Of a stretch of DNA of 64,000 nt, positions 50,465 to 59,146 are shown one piece after another. A program made the translations under genes and the position numbers. Under the pieces are notes generated by a model, which had not been told where the DNA came from, searched no databases, and saw only the letters and a list, made by a program, of their open reading frames with translations. Source of the DNA: Citricoccus alkalitolerans (GTDB taxonomy: Bacteria; Actinomycetota; Actinomycetes; Actinomycetales; Micrococcaceae); the NCBI RefSeq assembly GCF_039528175.1, contig NZ_BAAALH010000002.1, forward strand, positions 1,364,001 to 1,428,000, in the 5' to 3' direction. How positions within the stretch are numbered: position 1 is the first letter of the stretch; each line of letters opens with the position of its first letter.

Positions 50465-50809
50465 CTAGGACGACTTACTACGGGCGGCGCCGGCGATTCC
50501 GCCGGCCACCAGGGCCACGCCGCCGACCAAGGCCAGGCCGATCATCACCAGAACCGGGTCGAGGTTCCAGTCAAGCACGGTCACGGACAGTGACCACAGG
50601 GCCACCAGCAGGGCAATCACGCCCCAGACCAGGGTTCCAGTGCGGAGGGTGGATTTCTCCGGCCCGACGTCGGCCGGCTGGGCCTCGCTGTCCGTGCGAT
50701 GGGCGGCGTAGTTCCGGTCATGGACGGTGCCGCGCGTGATCTCGTCCTCGAGGGCCTGGTCCTCGTCGTGGGTGGGATGGTGGGAGAAATCGTGGGGATG
50801 GGTGCTCAT
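50465..50809 (-). CDS. Small two-helix membrane protein in the PspC cluster
   Basis: This 114-residue protein has a His/Asp-rich cytosolic N-terminus and two hydrophobic segments (LVWGVIALLVALWSLSVTVL and VLVMIGLALVGGVALVAGGI). The ATG at 50807-50809 has AGGAG eight bases upstream; an ATG three codons earlier is close. It lies between two PspC genes. Confidence 0.7.
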   Translation of the reverse strand: MSTHPHDFSHHPTHDEDQALEDEITRGTVHDRNYAAHRTDSEAQPADVGPEKSTLRTGTLVWGVIALLVALWSLSVTVLDWNLDPVLVMIGLALVGGVALVAGGIAGAARSKSS

Positions 50810-50864
50810 GTCATTCACTCCTGGGCTGTCACAGTTGATCGACGTCAGTTCTGGAGAGGTTTGG

Positions 50865-52286
50865 TCAGTTCTGGCTGGTACCGGTGGTGGTCGGGGCCTC
50901 GGCGCGCACGTTCAGGGTGGAGAAGGAGACGTCCGCCTCCACCACGATCTGCTCGTCCCCGGGTGCGTCCACCACCTGGAGGCGGCCGGCGTCGTCGGTC
51001 CCGACGGAGGGGGAGTTGACGCTGCCGAAGGAACTGTTCGCGTCCAGGAAGACGTCCACGTTGTTCGGGACCACGAGGTCGGCCGTGGAGAAGCTCAAGC
51101 TGATGTCCACCGGGGTGGCCTCGGCTGCGCTGGCTCCCGTGAGTTGGCGCAGGTCGATGGTGCCTTCGCCGAAGCTCAGGTCGTATCCCTCGGTGACGTT
51201 GCCGGTGACCACGCCGCCATCCCAGTTGCCGGTGTCCGTCCAGTTCGTTCCCCAGGGGCCGTCCTGGACGTACGCGCTGGCGGTCGCACCCACCACCGGG
51301 ATCGCGAGGATCGCGGTGGTGACGGTGAGTCCGCCCCCGCCGCGGCCAGCGATGGCCCCGGCGATGACACCGATCGCCATGACCGCCAGCACCGTGGCCA
51401 GGCTGGCAGCCCAGATGACGGGCCATGAGGCGGTGAAGACGTCGAGATAGCGCAGCAGTGAGACCGCGGCGCCGGCCAGGACCGCCAGCCCGACGACGAC
51501 CAGCTGGGTTGCACCGGGCAGCGACGGCGGGGTGCGGTCGGCCGGGGGAGTCGGCTGCGCTGGGGAAACGGTGTGAGCAGGATCGGCGCGTCGATAGTCG
51601 GGCTGGTGGGGGTACGAGGCGGTGGAGCTCATGGGTTCGGGTCCTTCCGGGGAACGGTGGGCAGTGCTGGCGGTACCAGCAGTGCTGGCGGCGGAGGGCA
51701 AGTACCAACCGGTGTCCGTGGGAGCCACATAGAGGCGCTCGGTGGCCTGGGCGCTGGTTTGGGGGCTGGGCAGGGTTCCGGGCTGGGAGGATTCGGAGCC
51801 TGTTGCCGGCTCGGTGCCGGACGGAAGCTCCCGGGGGCGGCCGCGCGTCCCGTTCTGGGACAGGACCAGCCAGACGAAGAATCCGATGATGCCCAGGCCG
51901 ATCACGCTGCCGAAGCTCCAGAAGCCATCGCTGCCGCCGAGGAAGCCGGGCCAGTTGAAGAGGTTGCCGATGCCGAGCACGGTGAACACGAGTGCACCGG
52001 TCATACCGGCGGTCCACCGCCCCTGGCCTGCCTCCCGGGAGTGGACGCGGCCGTCCGGCTCGGGCAGGAACATCCAGGCGAGGCCGTAGAAGAGAACGGT
52101 CAGTCCGGAGGTGAGCAGGGTCAGGACCACGAACAGGGCGCGGCCCAGGGTTCGGTCCATGCCGATACGGTCGGCGAGGCCGGCGACGACGCCGCCCATC
52201 CAACGTTGGGGGGAACGCACGGTGTGCAGCGAGTCGATCCAGGTGTAGAAGCCGCTGGTGCTGCCGGGGGCGGGGTTCTCGTTCAT
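50865..52286 (-). CDS. PspC-domain protein with membrane and LiaF/DUF4097-like C-terminal domain
   Basis: This 473-residue protein has an N-terminal PspC domain (RWMGGVVAGLADRIGMDRTLGR then LLTSGLTVLFYGLAWMFLPEP), two further helices, a Pro/Ser/Thr-rich linker, two or three helices (LVVVGLAVLAGAAVSLLRYL onward), and a beta-rich extracytoplasmic end (TIDLRQLTGASAAEATPVDI) of the toastrack type seen in LiaF-like sensors. It is divergent from the kinase gene, with 124 bases between. Confidence 0.82.
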   Translation of the reverse strand: MNENPAPGSTSGFYTWIDSLHTVRSPQRWMGGVVAGLADRIGMDRTLGRALFVVLTLLTSGLTVLFYGLAWMFLPEPDGRVHSREAGQGRWTAGMTGALVFTVLGIGNLFNWPGFLGGSDGFWSFGSVIGLGIIGFFVWLVLSQNGTRGRPRELPSGTEPATGSESSQPGTLPSPQTSAQATERLYVAPTDTGWYLPSAASTAGTASTAHRSPEGPEPMSSTASYPHQPDYRRADPAHTVSPAQPTPPADRTPPSLPGATQLVVVGLAVLAGAAVSLLRYLDVFTASWPVIWAASLATVLAVMAIGVIAGAIAGRGGGGLTVTTAILAIPVVGATASAYVQDGPWGTNWTDTGNWDGGVVTGNVTEGYDLSFGEGTIDLRQLTGASAAEATPVDISLSFSTADLVVPNNVDVFLDANSSFGSVNSPSVGTDDAGRLQVVDAPGDEQIVVEADVSFSTLNVRAEAPTTTGTSQN

Positions 52287-52410
52287 GTCTCCATCGTCCC
52301 GTCTGCAGGTCCCGTGCGGTATCCGGGGAGCCCCTGACCGGACCCGGAGAACCCCCGGATCTACGTCCGTAACGCCACCCGGACGCCGCGGACTGAGGCA
52401 GGATGGAGCC

Positions 52411-53691
52411 ATGACAACTGTCCTCACCCGCCCCCGGGAGCACCGGGCCATCGCCGGCGTCTGCGCCGGTCTGGCCCGATACCTCGGCCTGCCCGTGGCG
52501 TGGGTGCGGGTCGGCGTCGTGGCCCTGGCGCTGCTCAGCGGGGTCGGTGTGGTGTTCTACGCCTGGTTGTGGATCTTCGTCCCGGATGAGCAGGAGGCCG
52601 TCGTCGGGGCCACTGAACCCGTGCGCGGGGCCGCTGAGCAGACCCGGACGTGGGCCTTCGGCGACCGGCTGAGCGATCGGCTCGGGGACCGGCTCGGCAG
52701 TTCGGCCGGCCGCGGCTGGCAGGTCATCGTCGGCATCGTGCTCCTCGTGCTGGCAGCGGCCCTCGCCCTGCAGGTGATCGGGATCCGGCTGAACTGGGGC
52801 TTGATCGGACCGGCCGCCGTCGTTCTCCTCGGGGTGGCTCTCGCCTGGCTGCAGCTCGACTCCCTCCGGGGCGATGCCACGGACCGGGCCGGGAGGACCC
52901 ACCGCGTCACCTCCCTCGTGCTCGGCCTGCTGCTGGTCATGGCCGGCATCCTGGCACTCGCCGCCGGCCTCGTCGGTGCCCAGGACATGTGGCTGGGACT
53001 CGTCGTCGCCATCGTCATCCTGGCCGGAATCGTGCTCGTGGCCGCTCCGTGGGTGATCAAGCTGTGGCGGGACGCCGCCGCGAAGTCGTCCGCGCTCGCC
53101 GTCCAGACCGAACGCGCGGAAATCGCCGCACACCTGCACGATTCCGTGCTGCAGACCTTGGCGCTGATCCAGAAGAACGCGGAGGACTCCGCCATGGTCG
53201 CCCGGTTGGCCCGTGCCCAGGAGCGAGATCTGCGCCAGTACCTCTACGCCGACCCCACCCGCCCCGACGGCAGCCTGACGGACCGGCTGCAGGACCTGGC
53301 CGCCGCCATCGAGGACAACCATGGCCAGCCGATCGAGGTCGTCACGGTCGGCGTGGCCACCGGGCCCTGGCTCGACCCGCTGCTGCAGGCCTCCCGGGAG
53401 GCCATGCTCAACGCGGTGCGTCACGCGGGGCCGGCGCGCGTCTACGCCGAAGCTGGCCCGGCCGCCGTCGAGATCTTCGTCAAGGACCGGGGCGACGGCT
53501 TCGACCTGGACGCCATCCCGCAGGACCGCCTCGGCATCCGCGAATCCGTGATCGGCCGCATGGAGCGCGCCGGAGGTACGGCCACGATCTCCACCGGCGC
53601 GGGCGGCACGGAGGTCCGGCTGCATCTGCCGGTGCCCGAGCACGCAGCAGGCCGTGCCACCGAAGAAGACACAGAAGGGGCCACACCATGA
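52411..53691 (+). CDS. PspC-domain sensor histidine kinase (NarL-partner type)
   Basis: This 426-residue kinase has an N-terminal PspC domain (HRAIAGVCAGLARYLGLPVAWV), several membrane helices, a HisKA_3-like dimerisation site with the phospho-accepting His in RAEIAAHLHDSVLQTLALIQ, and a HATPase region (QASREAMLNAVRHAG, DRGDGFD). It belongs to the actinobacterial envelope-stress kinases. The stop overlaps the regulator's ATG (ATGA). Confidence 0.88.
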   Translation: MTTVLTRPREHRAIAGVCAGLARYLGLPVAWVRVGVVALALLSGVGVVFYAWLWIFVPDEQEAVVGATEPVRGAAEQTRTWAFGDRLSDRLGDRLGSSAGRGWQVIVGIVLLVLAAALALQVIGIRLNWGLIGPAAVVLLGVALAWLQLDSLRGDATDRAGRTHRVTSLVLGLLLVMAGILALAAGLVGAQDMWLGLVVAIVILAGIVLVAAPWVIKLWRDAAAKSSALAVQTERAEIAAHLHDSVLQTLALIQKNAEDSAMVARLARAQERDLRQYLYADPTRPDGSLTDRLQDLAAAIEDNHGQPIEVVTVGVATGPWLDPLLQASREAMLNAVRHAGPARVYAEAGPAAVEIFVKDRGDGFDLDAIPQDRLGIRESVIGRMERAGGTATISTGAGGTEVRLHLPVPEHAAGRATEEDTEGATP

Positions 53692-54335
53692 CCACACGCG
53701 TTGTCATCGTCGACGACCACGCCATCTTCCGCACCGGCCTGAAGGCCGATCTGGATCCGGCGGACATCGCGGTGGTGGGGGAGGCCGGTGACGTTGACTC
53801 GGCCATCCGGATCATCCACGAACTCGAGCCTGAGGTGGTGCTGCTGGACGTCCACCTGCCCGGCGGCAAGGGCGGTGGCGGGGCCGAGGTCGCGGCATCC
53901 TGCCAGGACCTGGCCCCCGAGGTCAGATTCCTGGCGATCTCCGTGTCCGATGCCGCCGAGGACGTGGTCTCCGTCATCCGCGCCGGCGCCCGCGGCTACG
54001 TCACCAAGACCATCTCCGGGACCGAGGTGTCCGCGGCCGTGCAGCGGGTGGCCGGTGGCGACGCCGTGTTCTCGCCCCGACTGGCCGGCTTCGTCCTCGA
54101 CGCCTTCGGTACCGCGGACGTGGCCGTGCGGGACGAGGAGCTCGATCTGCTCTCGGCCCGTGAACTCGAGGTCATGCGGCTGATCGCGCGCGGCTACACC
54201 TACCGCGAGGCAGCGAAGGACCTGTTCATCTCCGTGCGCACCATCGAGACCCATGTGTCCAACGTGCTGCGCAAGCTCCAGCTCTCCAACCGCCACGAGC
54301 TCACGCGCTGGGCGGGGGAGCGGGGACTGCTTTAG
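53688..54335 (+). CDS. LuxR/NarL-type response regulator
   Basis: This 215-residue protein has a receiver domain (VVIVDDHAIFRTGLKADL with the acidic pair; phosphoacceptor Asp in VVLLDVHLPGG; Lys in YVTKTISG) and a LuxR helix-turn-helix (LSARELEVMRLIARGYTYRE, SVRTIETHVSNVLRKL). It would answer the PspC kinase and control the divergent PspC genes. Confidence 0.93.
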   Translation: MTTRVVIVDDHAIFRTGLKADLDPADIAVVGEAGDVDSAIRIIHELEPEVVLLDVHLPGGKGGGGAEVAASCQDLAPEVRFLAISVSDAAEDVVSVIRAGARGYVTKTISGTEVSAAVQRVAGGDAVFSPRLAGFVLDAFGTADVAVRDEELDLLSARELEVMRLIARGYTYREAAKDLFISVRTIETHVSNVLRKLQLSNRHELTRWAGERGLL

Positions 54336-54346
54336 ATCAGGCTCTC

Positions 54347-54370
54347 GTCCCGGCTCTAGTCCCGGCTCTC
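54347..54370. repeat. Two tandem copies of a 12-bp unit at the modC stop
   Basis: GTCCCGGCTCTA (54347-54358) and GTCCCGGCTCTC (54359-54370). The pair straddles the modC stop codon (54356-54358), so the duplication lies across the gene's end. Confidence 0.85.
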
Positions 54371-54997
54371 GATCCGGAACTCCGCATCGGCCAGCGCCAC
54401 CACGTCCGCCTCGTGATGCGTGATGAGGACCGTGGTGCGCCCGGTCAGGACCTCGGCCAGCAATTCGCGGATCGTCGGGACCACCTGGGCGTCCAGGGCG
54501 GACAGCGGCTCATCCAGCAGCACCAGCTCCGGCCCCGAGGCCAGCACCCGGGCGATCGCCGTGCGCTGCGCCTGGCCGCCGGACATCTCCCCGGGCCGGC
54601 GGGAGGCCAGCTGCCCCACGCCCACCCGCTCGAGCCAGTCCCGGGCCGCTTCCCGTCGGTTCCTCCGGCCCACGACGCCGGCGCGGGCCAGTCCGAAGGC
54701 GACGTTCGCCTCGGCCGTGAAGTGGGGGAAGAGCAGGGGGTCCTGCGTCAGGTAGCCGACGTTCCGGCGTCGTGCCGGGATCCAGCTGTTTCGGCCGGCG
54801 GCGAGATCGAAGAGGGCCCTGTCACCGAGCCGGGCGTGCCCGGTATCCGGGCGCAGCCAACCGGCGAGGGCAGAGAGCACCGTGGACTTGCCGGATCCGT
54901 TGGGCCCGGTCAGGGCCAGGGTCTGGCCCTCGTCCACGGTGAACGCGAGCTCCACCCCGCGTTCGGGGACGACCACGCGGCAGTCCAGGCCGGTCAT
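54356..54997 (-). CDS. modC: Molybdate ABC transporter ATPase (short form, no TOBE domain)
   Basis: This 213-residue ABC ATPase has Walker A GPNGSGKST, a Q-loop in VGYLTQDPLLFPHFTAEANVAFGL, signature MSGGQAQRTAIARVL, Walker B LVLLDEPLSALD and the switch His in THHEADVVALA. It ends after the nucleotide domain; the C-terminal TOBE/Mop domain of typical ModC (about 350 residues) is missing. A TOBE domain is found in the HTH protein three genes upstream. Confidence 0.88.
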   Translation of the reverse strand: MTGLDCRVVVPERGVELAFTVDEGQTLALTGPNGSGKSTVLSALAGWLRPDTGHARLGDRALFDLAAGRNSWIPARRRNVGYLTQDPLLFPHFTAEANVAFGLARAGVVGRRNRREAARDWLERVGVGQLASRRPGEMSGGQAQRTAIARVLASGPELVLLDEPLSALDAQVVPTIRELLAEVLTGRTTVLITHHEADVVALADAEFRIESRD

Positions 54998-55863
54998 GAC
55001 CGTGCACCCGTCCGCCGGCCGTCCCGGCGCCCCTCTCGCCGTCCATAGGCCACGGTGATGACCACGAGGGCCACCACCACGAGCACGAGGGAGAGGGCGA
55101 CAGCGGCCTCCGGATCGGTCTCGCGTTCGAGGTAGACCTGCAGCGGCAGGGTGCGCGTGGTGCCCTGCAGGGAGCCGGCGAAGGTGATGGTCGCCCCGAA
55201 CTCTCCCAGGGCGCGGGCGAAGGTCAGCACCAGGCCGGCGATGAGCCCGGGCGCCAGGAGCGGCAGCGTCACGGTAAGGAACGTGCGCAGCGGCGAGGCT
55301 CCCAAGGACAGTGCGGTGCGCTCGTGGGCCTCACCGCGGGTCAGCAGGGCACCCTCGAGCGCCACCACGAGGAACGGCAGGGACACGAAGACCTGCGCAA
55401 TAACCACGGCCGCTGACGTGAACGCGATCTCGATCCCGAGCAGTTGGAGGTGCTCGCCGATCAGTCCGCGCCGGCCGAATGCCTCGGTCAGTGCGATTCC
55501 GCCGACCACGGGCGGGACCACCAGCGGCAGCAGCACCAGGGACCGCGCCACGCTGCGGCCCGGGAACTCCAGACGGGTGAGAACGAGGGCCAGCGGGGTG
55601 CCGATCAGCAGGCAGATCACGGTGGCCGTCAGCGCGGTCCGCAGGGAGAGCCCGAGGGCGTCCAGGGCGGAGGGGGAGGTGAGCAGTTCGGGCAGCCGGG
55701 CGAGGTCCACGCCGGCCACCAGGGCGACGAACGGCACCAGGAGCGCAGCACTGCCCAGGATCCCGACGACGGCCAGCCCGGCCGGCGGGCGGACCCGCAC
55801 TTCTCGTCTCCGCACCAACCAGCCCGGCGCCCATCGTGCCGCGCCCCTCGGACGAGCGGTCAC
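54994..55863 (-). CDS. modB: Molybdate ABC transporter permease
   Basis: This 289-residue protein has six hydrophobic segments and the permease EAA loop ALSLGASPLRTFLTVTLPLLAPG; ALGEFGATITFAGSL is typical of ModB. It overlaps modC (ATGA) and modA (ATGA). Confidence 0.93.
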   Translation of the reverse strand: MTARPRGAARWAPGWLVRRREVRVRPPAGLAVVGILGSAALLVPFVALVAGVDLARLPELLTSPSALDALGLSLRTALTATVICLLIGTPLALVLTRLEFPGRSVARSLVLLPLVVPPVVGGIALTEAFGRRGLIGEHLQLLGIEIAFTSAAVVIAQVFVSLPFLVVALEGALLTRGEAHERTALSLGASPLRTFLTVTLPLLAPGLIAGLVLTFARALGEFGATITFAGSLQGTTRTLPLQVYLERETDPEAAVALSLVLVVVALVVITVAYGRREGRRDGRRTGARS

Positions 55864-56714
55864 GGAGCGCCGAACCCGTCCGCCTCGAGCACCGACTGCC
55901 CGTCCTCGGAGAGCACGTAGTCGACGAATCGCTGGGCCAGCTCCGGGTGCTCCGGGCCGTTCTCCGCGGCGGCGTCCAGCACGGTGATGGGGTAGGTGTT
56001 CACGGCGGAGCCGGCGTTCTCGAGCTCGATGGCGTTCACGGACTCGCGGGCACCCGTACCAGCACCAGCGCCAGCACCGGCACTGAGTGCGTCCGTGACG
56101 TAGACCAGCCCCGCGTCCGCCTCGCCGGAGCTGACCTTGCCGAGGACATCGGTGACGCTGGCCTCCTCGCTGACGGGGGAGAGCTCCACGCCGGCGTCCT
56201 CCGCCACGTCGAGGGCAGCGCGGCCGCAGGGGACCTGAGGGGCACAGATCACGAGCTTCACGCCCTCGGCCGCCGCCTCCGCGAGGGAGGTGATGTCGGG
56301 GGAGTCGGCCGGGATGTCGGCGGGCGTGACGAGCGTCAGGACGTTGGTGGCGAACGGCTCCGGCTCCCCGGAGTTCTCCCCGGCCGCCACGACCGTATCC
56401 ATGTTCGGCTCGTCGGCCGAGGCGAAGACGTCAGCCGGGGCACCGGCCAGGATCTGCTCCGCGAGGGAGGACGATCCGGCGACGTTGTATTCGACTTCGA
56501 CCCCCGGGTTCTCCTGCTCGAAACCGTCCGCCAGCTCCTCGAAGGACTCGCCCAGGGACGCTGCCGCGAAGACCGTGAGGGTGGTGCCGGATGCCTCGGC
56601 TTCACTGGAGGGGCCGGTGCCACTCGAGGCGGCGCCGCAGCCGGCCAGGACGACACTGACTCCCACGATGAGGCCGAGGGCGAAGCCCAGATGGCGTCCG
56701 GTACGGCCCCGCAT
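55860..56714 (-). CDS. modA: Molybdate-binding lipoprotein
   Basis: This 284-residue lipoprotein has a signal peptide with lipobox LAGC (Cys26). The oxyanion site pattern TLTVFAAASLGESFEELADGF, VAGSSSLAEQI and PADVFASADEPNMD, and later VPCGRAALDV and GEADAGLVYVTDA, match ModA. A low-complexity AGAGAGAGTGA insert precedes the C-terminal lobe. The ATG overlaps the upstream gene's stop by one base. Confidence 0.93.
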   Translation of the reverse strand: MRGRTGRHLGFALGLIVGVSVVLAGCGAASSGTGPSSEAEASGTTLTVFAAASLGESFEELADGFEQENPGVEVEYNVAGSSSLAEQILAGAPADVFASADEPNMDTVVAAGENSGEPEPFATNVLTLVTPADIPADSPDITSLAEAAAEGVKLVICAPQVPCGRAALDVAEDAGVELSPVSEEASVTDVLGKVSSGEADAGLVYVTDALSAGAGAGAGTGARESVNAIELENAGSAVNTYPITVLDAAAENGPEHPELAQRFVDYVLSEDGQSVLEADGFGAP

Positions 56715-57145
56715 CAGCTGTCCGCCCGGCCTGTTCGTTCGGTGCGTTCCATTCTTTCCACAATGACGGTGGTCGCCTTCACGACGGCCATGGCGGGCAT
56801 CCCGGGCTCTAGACCGAGCTCCCGTGCCGCCTCCGAGCTCATGAGGGAGACCACCCGGAAGGGGCCACACTGCAGTTCCACCTGGGCCATGACGGTGTCC
56901 ATGACCACGTCCGTCACCAACCCGTGGAAGCGATTGCGCGCCGAGGAGGGGACACCGTCGTCACCGGTGTCGTTGAGGGTGCTGTTGCCGTCCTTGACCA
57001 GTCGGGCGACTTCCACACCGTCGACGGCGGCCCGGCCGGTTCCGTCCGTGTGGGCCCCGAGCCTTCCGGAGGCAACCCATCGGCGGACGGAATCGTCACT
57101 CACTCCCAGGAAGCGGGCAGCCTCAGAGATTCGCAGAAGCGTCAT
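56714..57145 (-). CDS. Helix-turn-helix protein with TOBE (molybdate-binding) domain
   Basis: This 143-residue protein combines an excisionase/MerR-like HTH (LRISEAARFLGVSDDSVRRWVASGRL) with a TOBE domain (NRFHGLVTDVVMDTVMAQVELQ ... AMAVVKATTVIVERM). It probably senses molybdate and controls the mod operon of which it is the first gene. The ATG at 57143-57145 has AGGA eight bases upstream; the ATG three codons earlier has a poor site. A large inverted repeat lies just upstream. Confidence 0.85.
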   Translation of the reverse strand: MTLLRISEAARFLGVSDDSVRRWVASGRLGAHTDGTGRAAVDGVEVARLVKDGNSTLNDTGDDGVPSSARNRFHGLVTDVVMDTVMAQVELQCGPFRVVSLMSSEAARELGLEPGMPAMAVVKATTVIVERMERTERTGRADS

Positions 57146-57163
57146 AAAAGACATCCTAAATGA

Positions 57164-57204
57164 CGCAACTGCGGATCAGAAGTCAGATCTGATCCGCAGT
57201 TGCG
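57164..57204. repeat. Inverted repeat with 17-bp perfect arms upstream of the mod operon
   Basis: CGCAACTGCGGATCAGA (57164-57180) and its exact complement (57188-57204) flank a 7-base centre. Each arm contains the smaller palindrome CGCA-N2-TGCG, and CAGATCTG spans the centre. It starts 19 bases upstream of the HTH-TOBE start codon and lies after the aminotransferase stop. It may be an operator for the HTH-TOBE protein, an attenuator hairpin, or an aminotransferase terminator without T-run. Confidence 0.9.
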
Positions 57205-57263
57205 CCGCTCGCCAGTCGCCGTCAGTCGCCGTCAGTCGTTCGGGAGAGAGTTGGGAGGCGAGG

Positions 57264-58481
57264 CTAACGGGCGAGGAGCTGCTGGATCCGGCCGATGCCC
57301 TCGGCGAGATCGTCGTCGCCCAGGGCGTAGGACAGGCGCAGGAAGCCCGAGGGGCCGAAGGCCTCACCGGGCACAACGGCGACCTCGGCCTCGTCCAGGA
57401 TGTAGCCGGCAAGCTCGGCGGAGGTCTGGTGCTTCTCGCCCAGCGCACCGCGGACGTCCACGTACGCGTAGAAGGCGCCGGCTGGCGTCGGGCAGGAGAA
57501 TCCGGGCACCGCGTTGAGACCCTCGACGATGGCCTTGCGGCGGCGGTCGAAGGCCGTCTTCATCTCCTCCACGGCGTCCAGAGGCCCGGCGACGGCGGCG
57601 AGGGCGGCGCGCTGGGAGACGTTCGCGACGTTCGAGGTGGCATGCGACTGGAGGTTGGTGGCCGCCTTGATGATGTCCACCGGGCCGGCCATCCAGCCCA
57701 CGCGCCAGCCGGTCATGGCGTAGGTCTTGGCCACGCCGTTGAGGATGATGACCTGCTCTGCCATCTCCGGCACGGCAGCGGCGATCGAGGTGAAGGGGAC
57801 GTTGTCGTAGGTGAGGTGTTCGTAGATCTCGTCGGTGACCACCCAGAGGCCTCGGGACGCGGCCCACTGGCCGATCGCGGCGGTCTCCTCCGGGTCGTAC
57901 ACGGCACCGGTGGGGTTGGACGGGGAGTTGAACAACAGCACCTTGGTCCGCTCGGTGACTGCGGCCTCGAGCTGGTCCACGGTGACCTTGTATCCGGTCT
58001 CAGGGCCGGCGAACACCTCGACCGGCACTCCGCCGGCCAGGCGGATGGACTCGGGGTAGGTGGTCCAGAACGGCGTGGGGACGATGACCTCGTCGCCCGG
58101 ATCCAACAGGGTCGCGAAGGTGTTGTAGACGGCCTGCTTGCCGCCGTTGGTCACCAGGACCTGCTGGGGTTCGATCTCGAACATGGAGTCGCGCAGCGTC
58201 TTCTCCGCGATGGCCTGCTTCAGCTCGGGCAGACCGCCGGCGGGGGAGTAGCGGTGGTTCTTGGGGTCCTGGGCGGCGTTCACGGCGGCCTCGACGATGT
58301 ACCCCGGGGTGGGGAAGTCAGGTTCGCCGGCGCCGAAGCCGATCACCGGACGCCCGGCGGCCTTGAGCGCCTTGGCCTTGGCGTCGACGGCGAGGGTGGC
58401 AGACTCGGCGATCGAGCCGATGCGCTCGGAGACGCGGCTGCGGGGCGGGGTGGGCTGCGAGGTGGACGGTGAGCTAGACAT
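57264..58481 (-). CDS. aspC: Aspartate/aromatic-type PLP aminotransferase (class I)
   Basis: This 405-residue aminotransferase of subgroup I-gamma has FGAGEPDFPTP, NSPSNPTGAVYDPEE, DEIYEHLTYD and the PLP lysine in LNGVAKTYAMTGWRVGW. The likely substrates are aspartate and glutamate; other amino acids are possible. Placement before tRNA-Trp and secE is common in Micrococcales, as far as I recall. The stretch 58482-58579 has no gene. Confidence 0.9.
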   Translation of the reverse strand: MSSSPSTSQPTPPRSRVSERIGSIAESATLAVDAKAKALKAAGRPVIGFGAGEPDFPTPGYIVEAAVNAAQDPKNHRYSPAGGLPELKQAIAEKTLRDSMFEIEPQQVLVTNGGKQAVYNTFATLLDPGDEVIVPTPFWTTYPESIRLAGGVPVEVFAGPETGYKVTVDQLEAAVTERTKVLLFNSPSNPTGAVYDPEETAAIGQWAASRGLWVVTDEIYEHLTYDNVPFTSIAAAVPEMAEQVIILNGVAKTYAMTGWRVGWMAGPVDIIKAATNLQSHATSNVANVSQRAALAAVAGPLDAVEEMKTAFDRRRKAIVEGLNAVPGFSCPTPAGAFYAYVDVRGALGEKHQTSAELAGYILDEAEVAVVPGEAFGPSGFLRLSYALGDDDLAEGIGRIQQLLAR

Positions 58482-58579
58482 GGGGTCCTTCCGGCGGGCG
58501 GTTTCCGGGGGTCGTCGCGATCCAGCCTAGTGGTACCGGCGTGCTCGTGCCCGTGTGTGCGCCTTGGAGAAGCGGCCGG

Positions 58580-58609
58580 TTCGACTCACTGCCCCCGATG
58601 CCGTAAAGT
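58580..58609 (+). promoter_or_regulatory. Candidate promoter of tRNA-Trp/secE
   Basis: TTCGAC (58580-58585) and TAAAGT (58604-58609), spaced 18 bases, are the same design as before tRNA-Tyr. The tRNA starts about 60 bases after the -10 element. Confidence 0.45.
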
Positions 58610-58671
58610 TGATGCCCGGTGTTGAAAAGCACCAGGCTGGGCCGTGCCGTGGGAAACCACTTCCGGCCCCT

Positions 58672-58744
58672 AGGGTAGTGGCGCAATTGGTAGCGCAGCG
58701 GTCTCCAAAACCGCAGGTTGCAGGTTCGAGTCCTGTCTACCCTG
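58672..58744 (+). tRNA. tRNA-Trp (CCA)
   Basis: Acceptor AGGGTAG (58672-58678) pairs with CTACCCT (58737-58743), discriminator G. The anticodon stem GCGGT/ACCGC encloses CTCCAAA with CCA. T arm GCAGGTTCGAGTCCTGT. CCA is not encoded. It is followed after 75 bases by secE. Confidence 0.97.
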
Positions 58745-58819
58745 CGCAGGGTGGTCTTTCGGAGATCCGAAAAGCCCCCGGCAGGACAGTTTCAGTGTCG
58801 ACCTAGCAAGTGAGGCCAA

Positions 58820-59080
58820 GTGACCGAGGCAGTTGCGAACAGCACTGGGGACCAGAACCCCGGCACGCCGCGGAAGCGAGGCCTCTTCGGCAGAATCGCC
58901 CTGTTCCTGCGGCAGGTGGTGGACGAGCTCAAGAAGGTCGTCACCCCCACCCGTGAGGAGCTGGTGAAACTCACGGGCGTCGTGCTCGCCTTCGTGATCT
59001 TCATGATCTTGCTGGTGACCTTGTTGGACTTCTTGTTCGGCATGGGTGCCTCCTTCGTCTTCGGCGACGGCAGCGCCTGA
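58820..59080 (+). CDS. secE: Preprotein translocase subunit SecE
   Basis: This 86-residue protein has the single-helix SecE form: a cytosolic amphipathic stretch GRIALFLRQVVDELKKVVTPTREEL and the membrane segment VVLAFVIFMILLVTLLDFLF. GTG start with GAGG upstream. Confidence 0.95.
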   Translation: MTEAVANSTGDQNPGTPRKRGLFGRIALFLRQVVDELKKVVTPTREELVKLTGVVLAFVIFMILLVTLLDFLFGMGASFVFGDGSA

Positions 59081-59146
59081 CGCTTCCCGCCGGTGGACGC
59101 ATGCCCTGCCGGAAGTACGTTGAACGCGTGAAGAAAGCAGGAATCA

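Noticed and set aside
57164..57204. CRISPR-like or attachment-site reading of the 17-bp inverted repeat
   Set aside because: Only one inverted pair, no spacer array, no integrase or tRNA-end overlap nearby.
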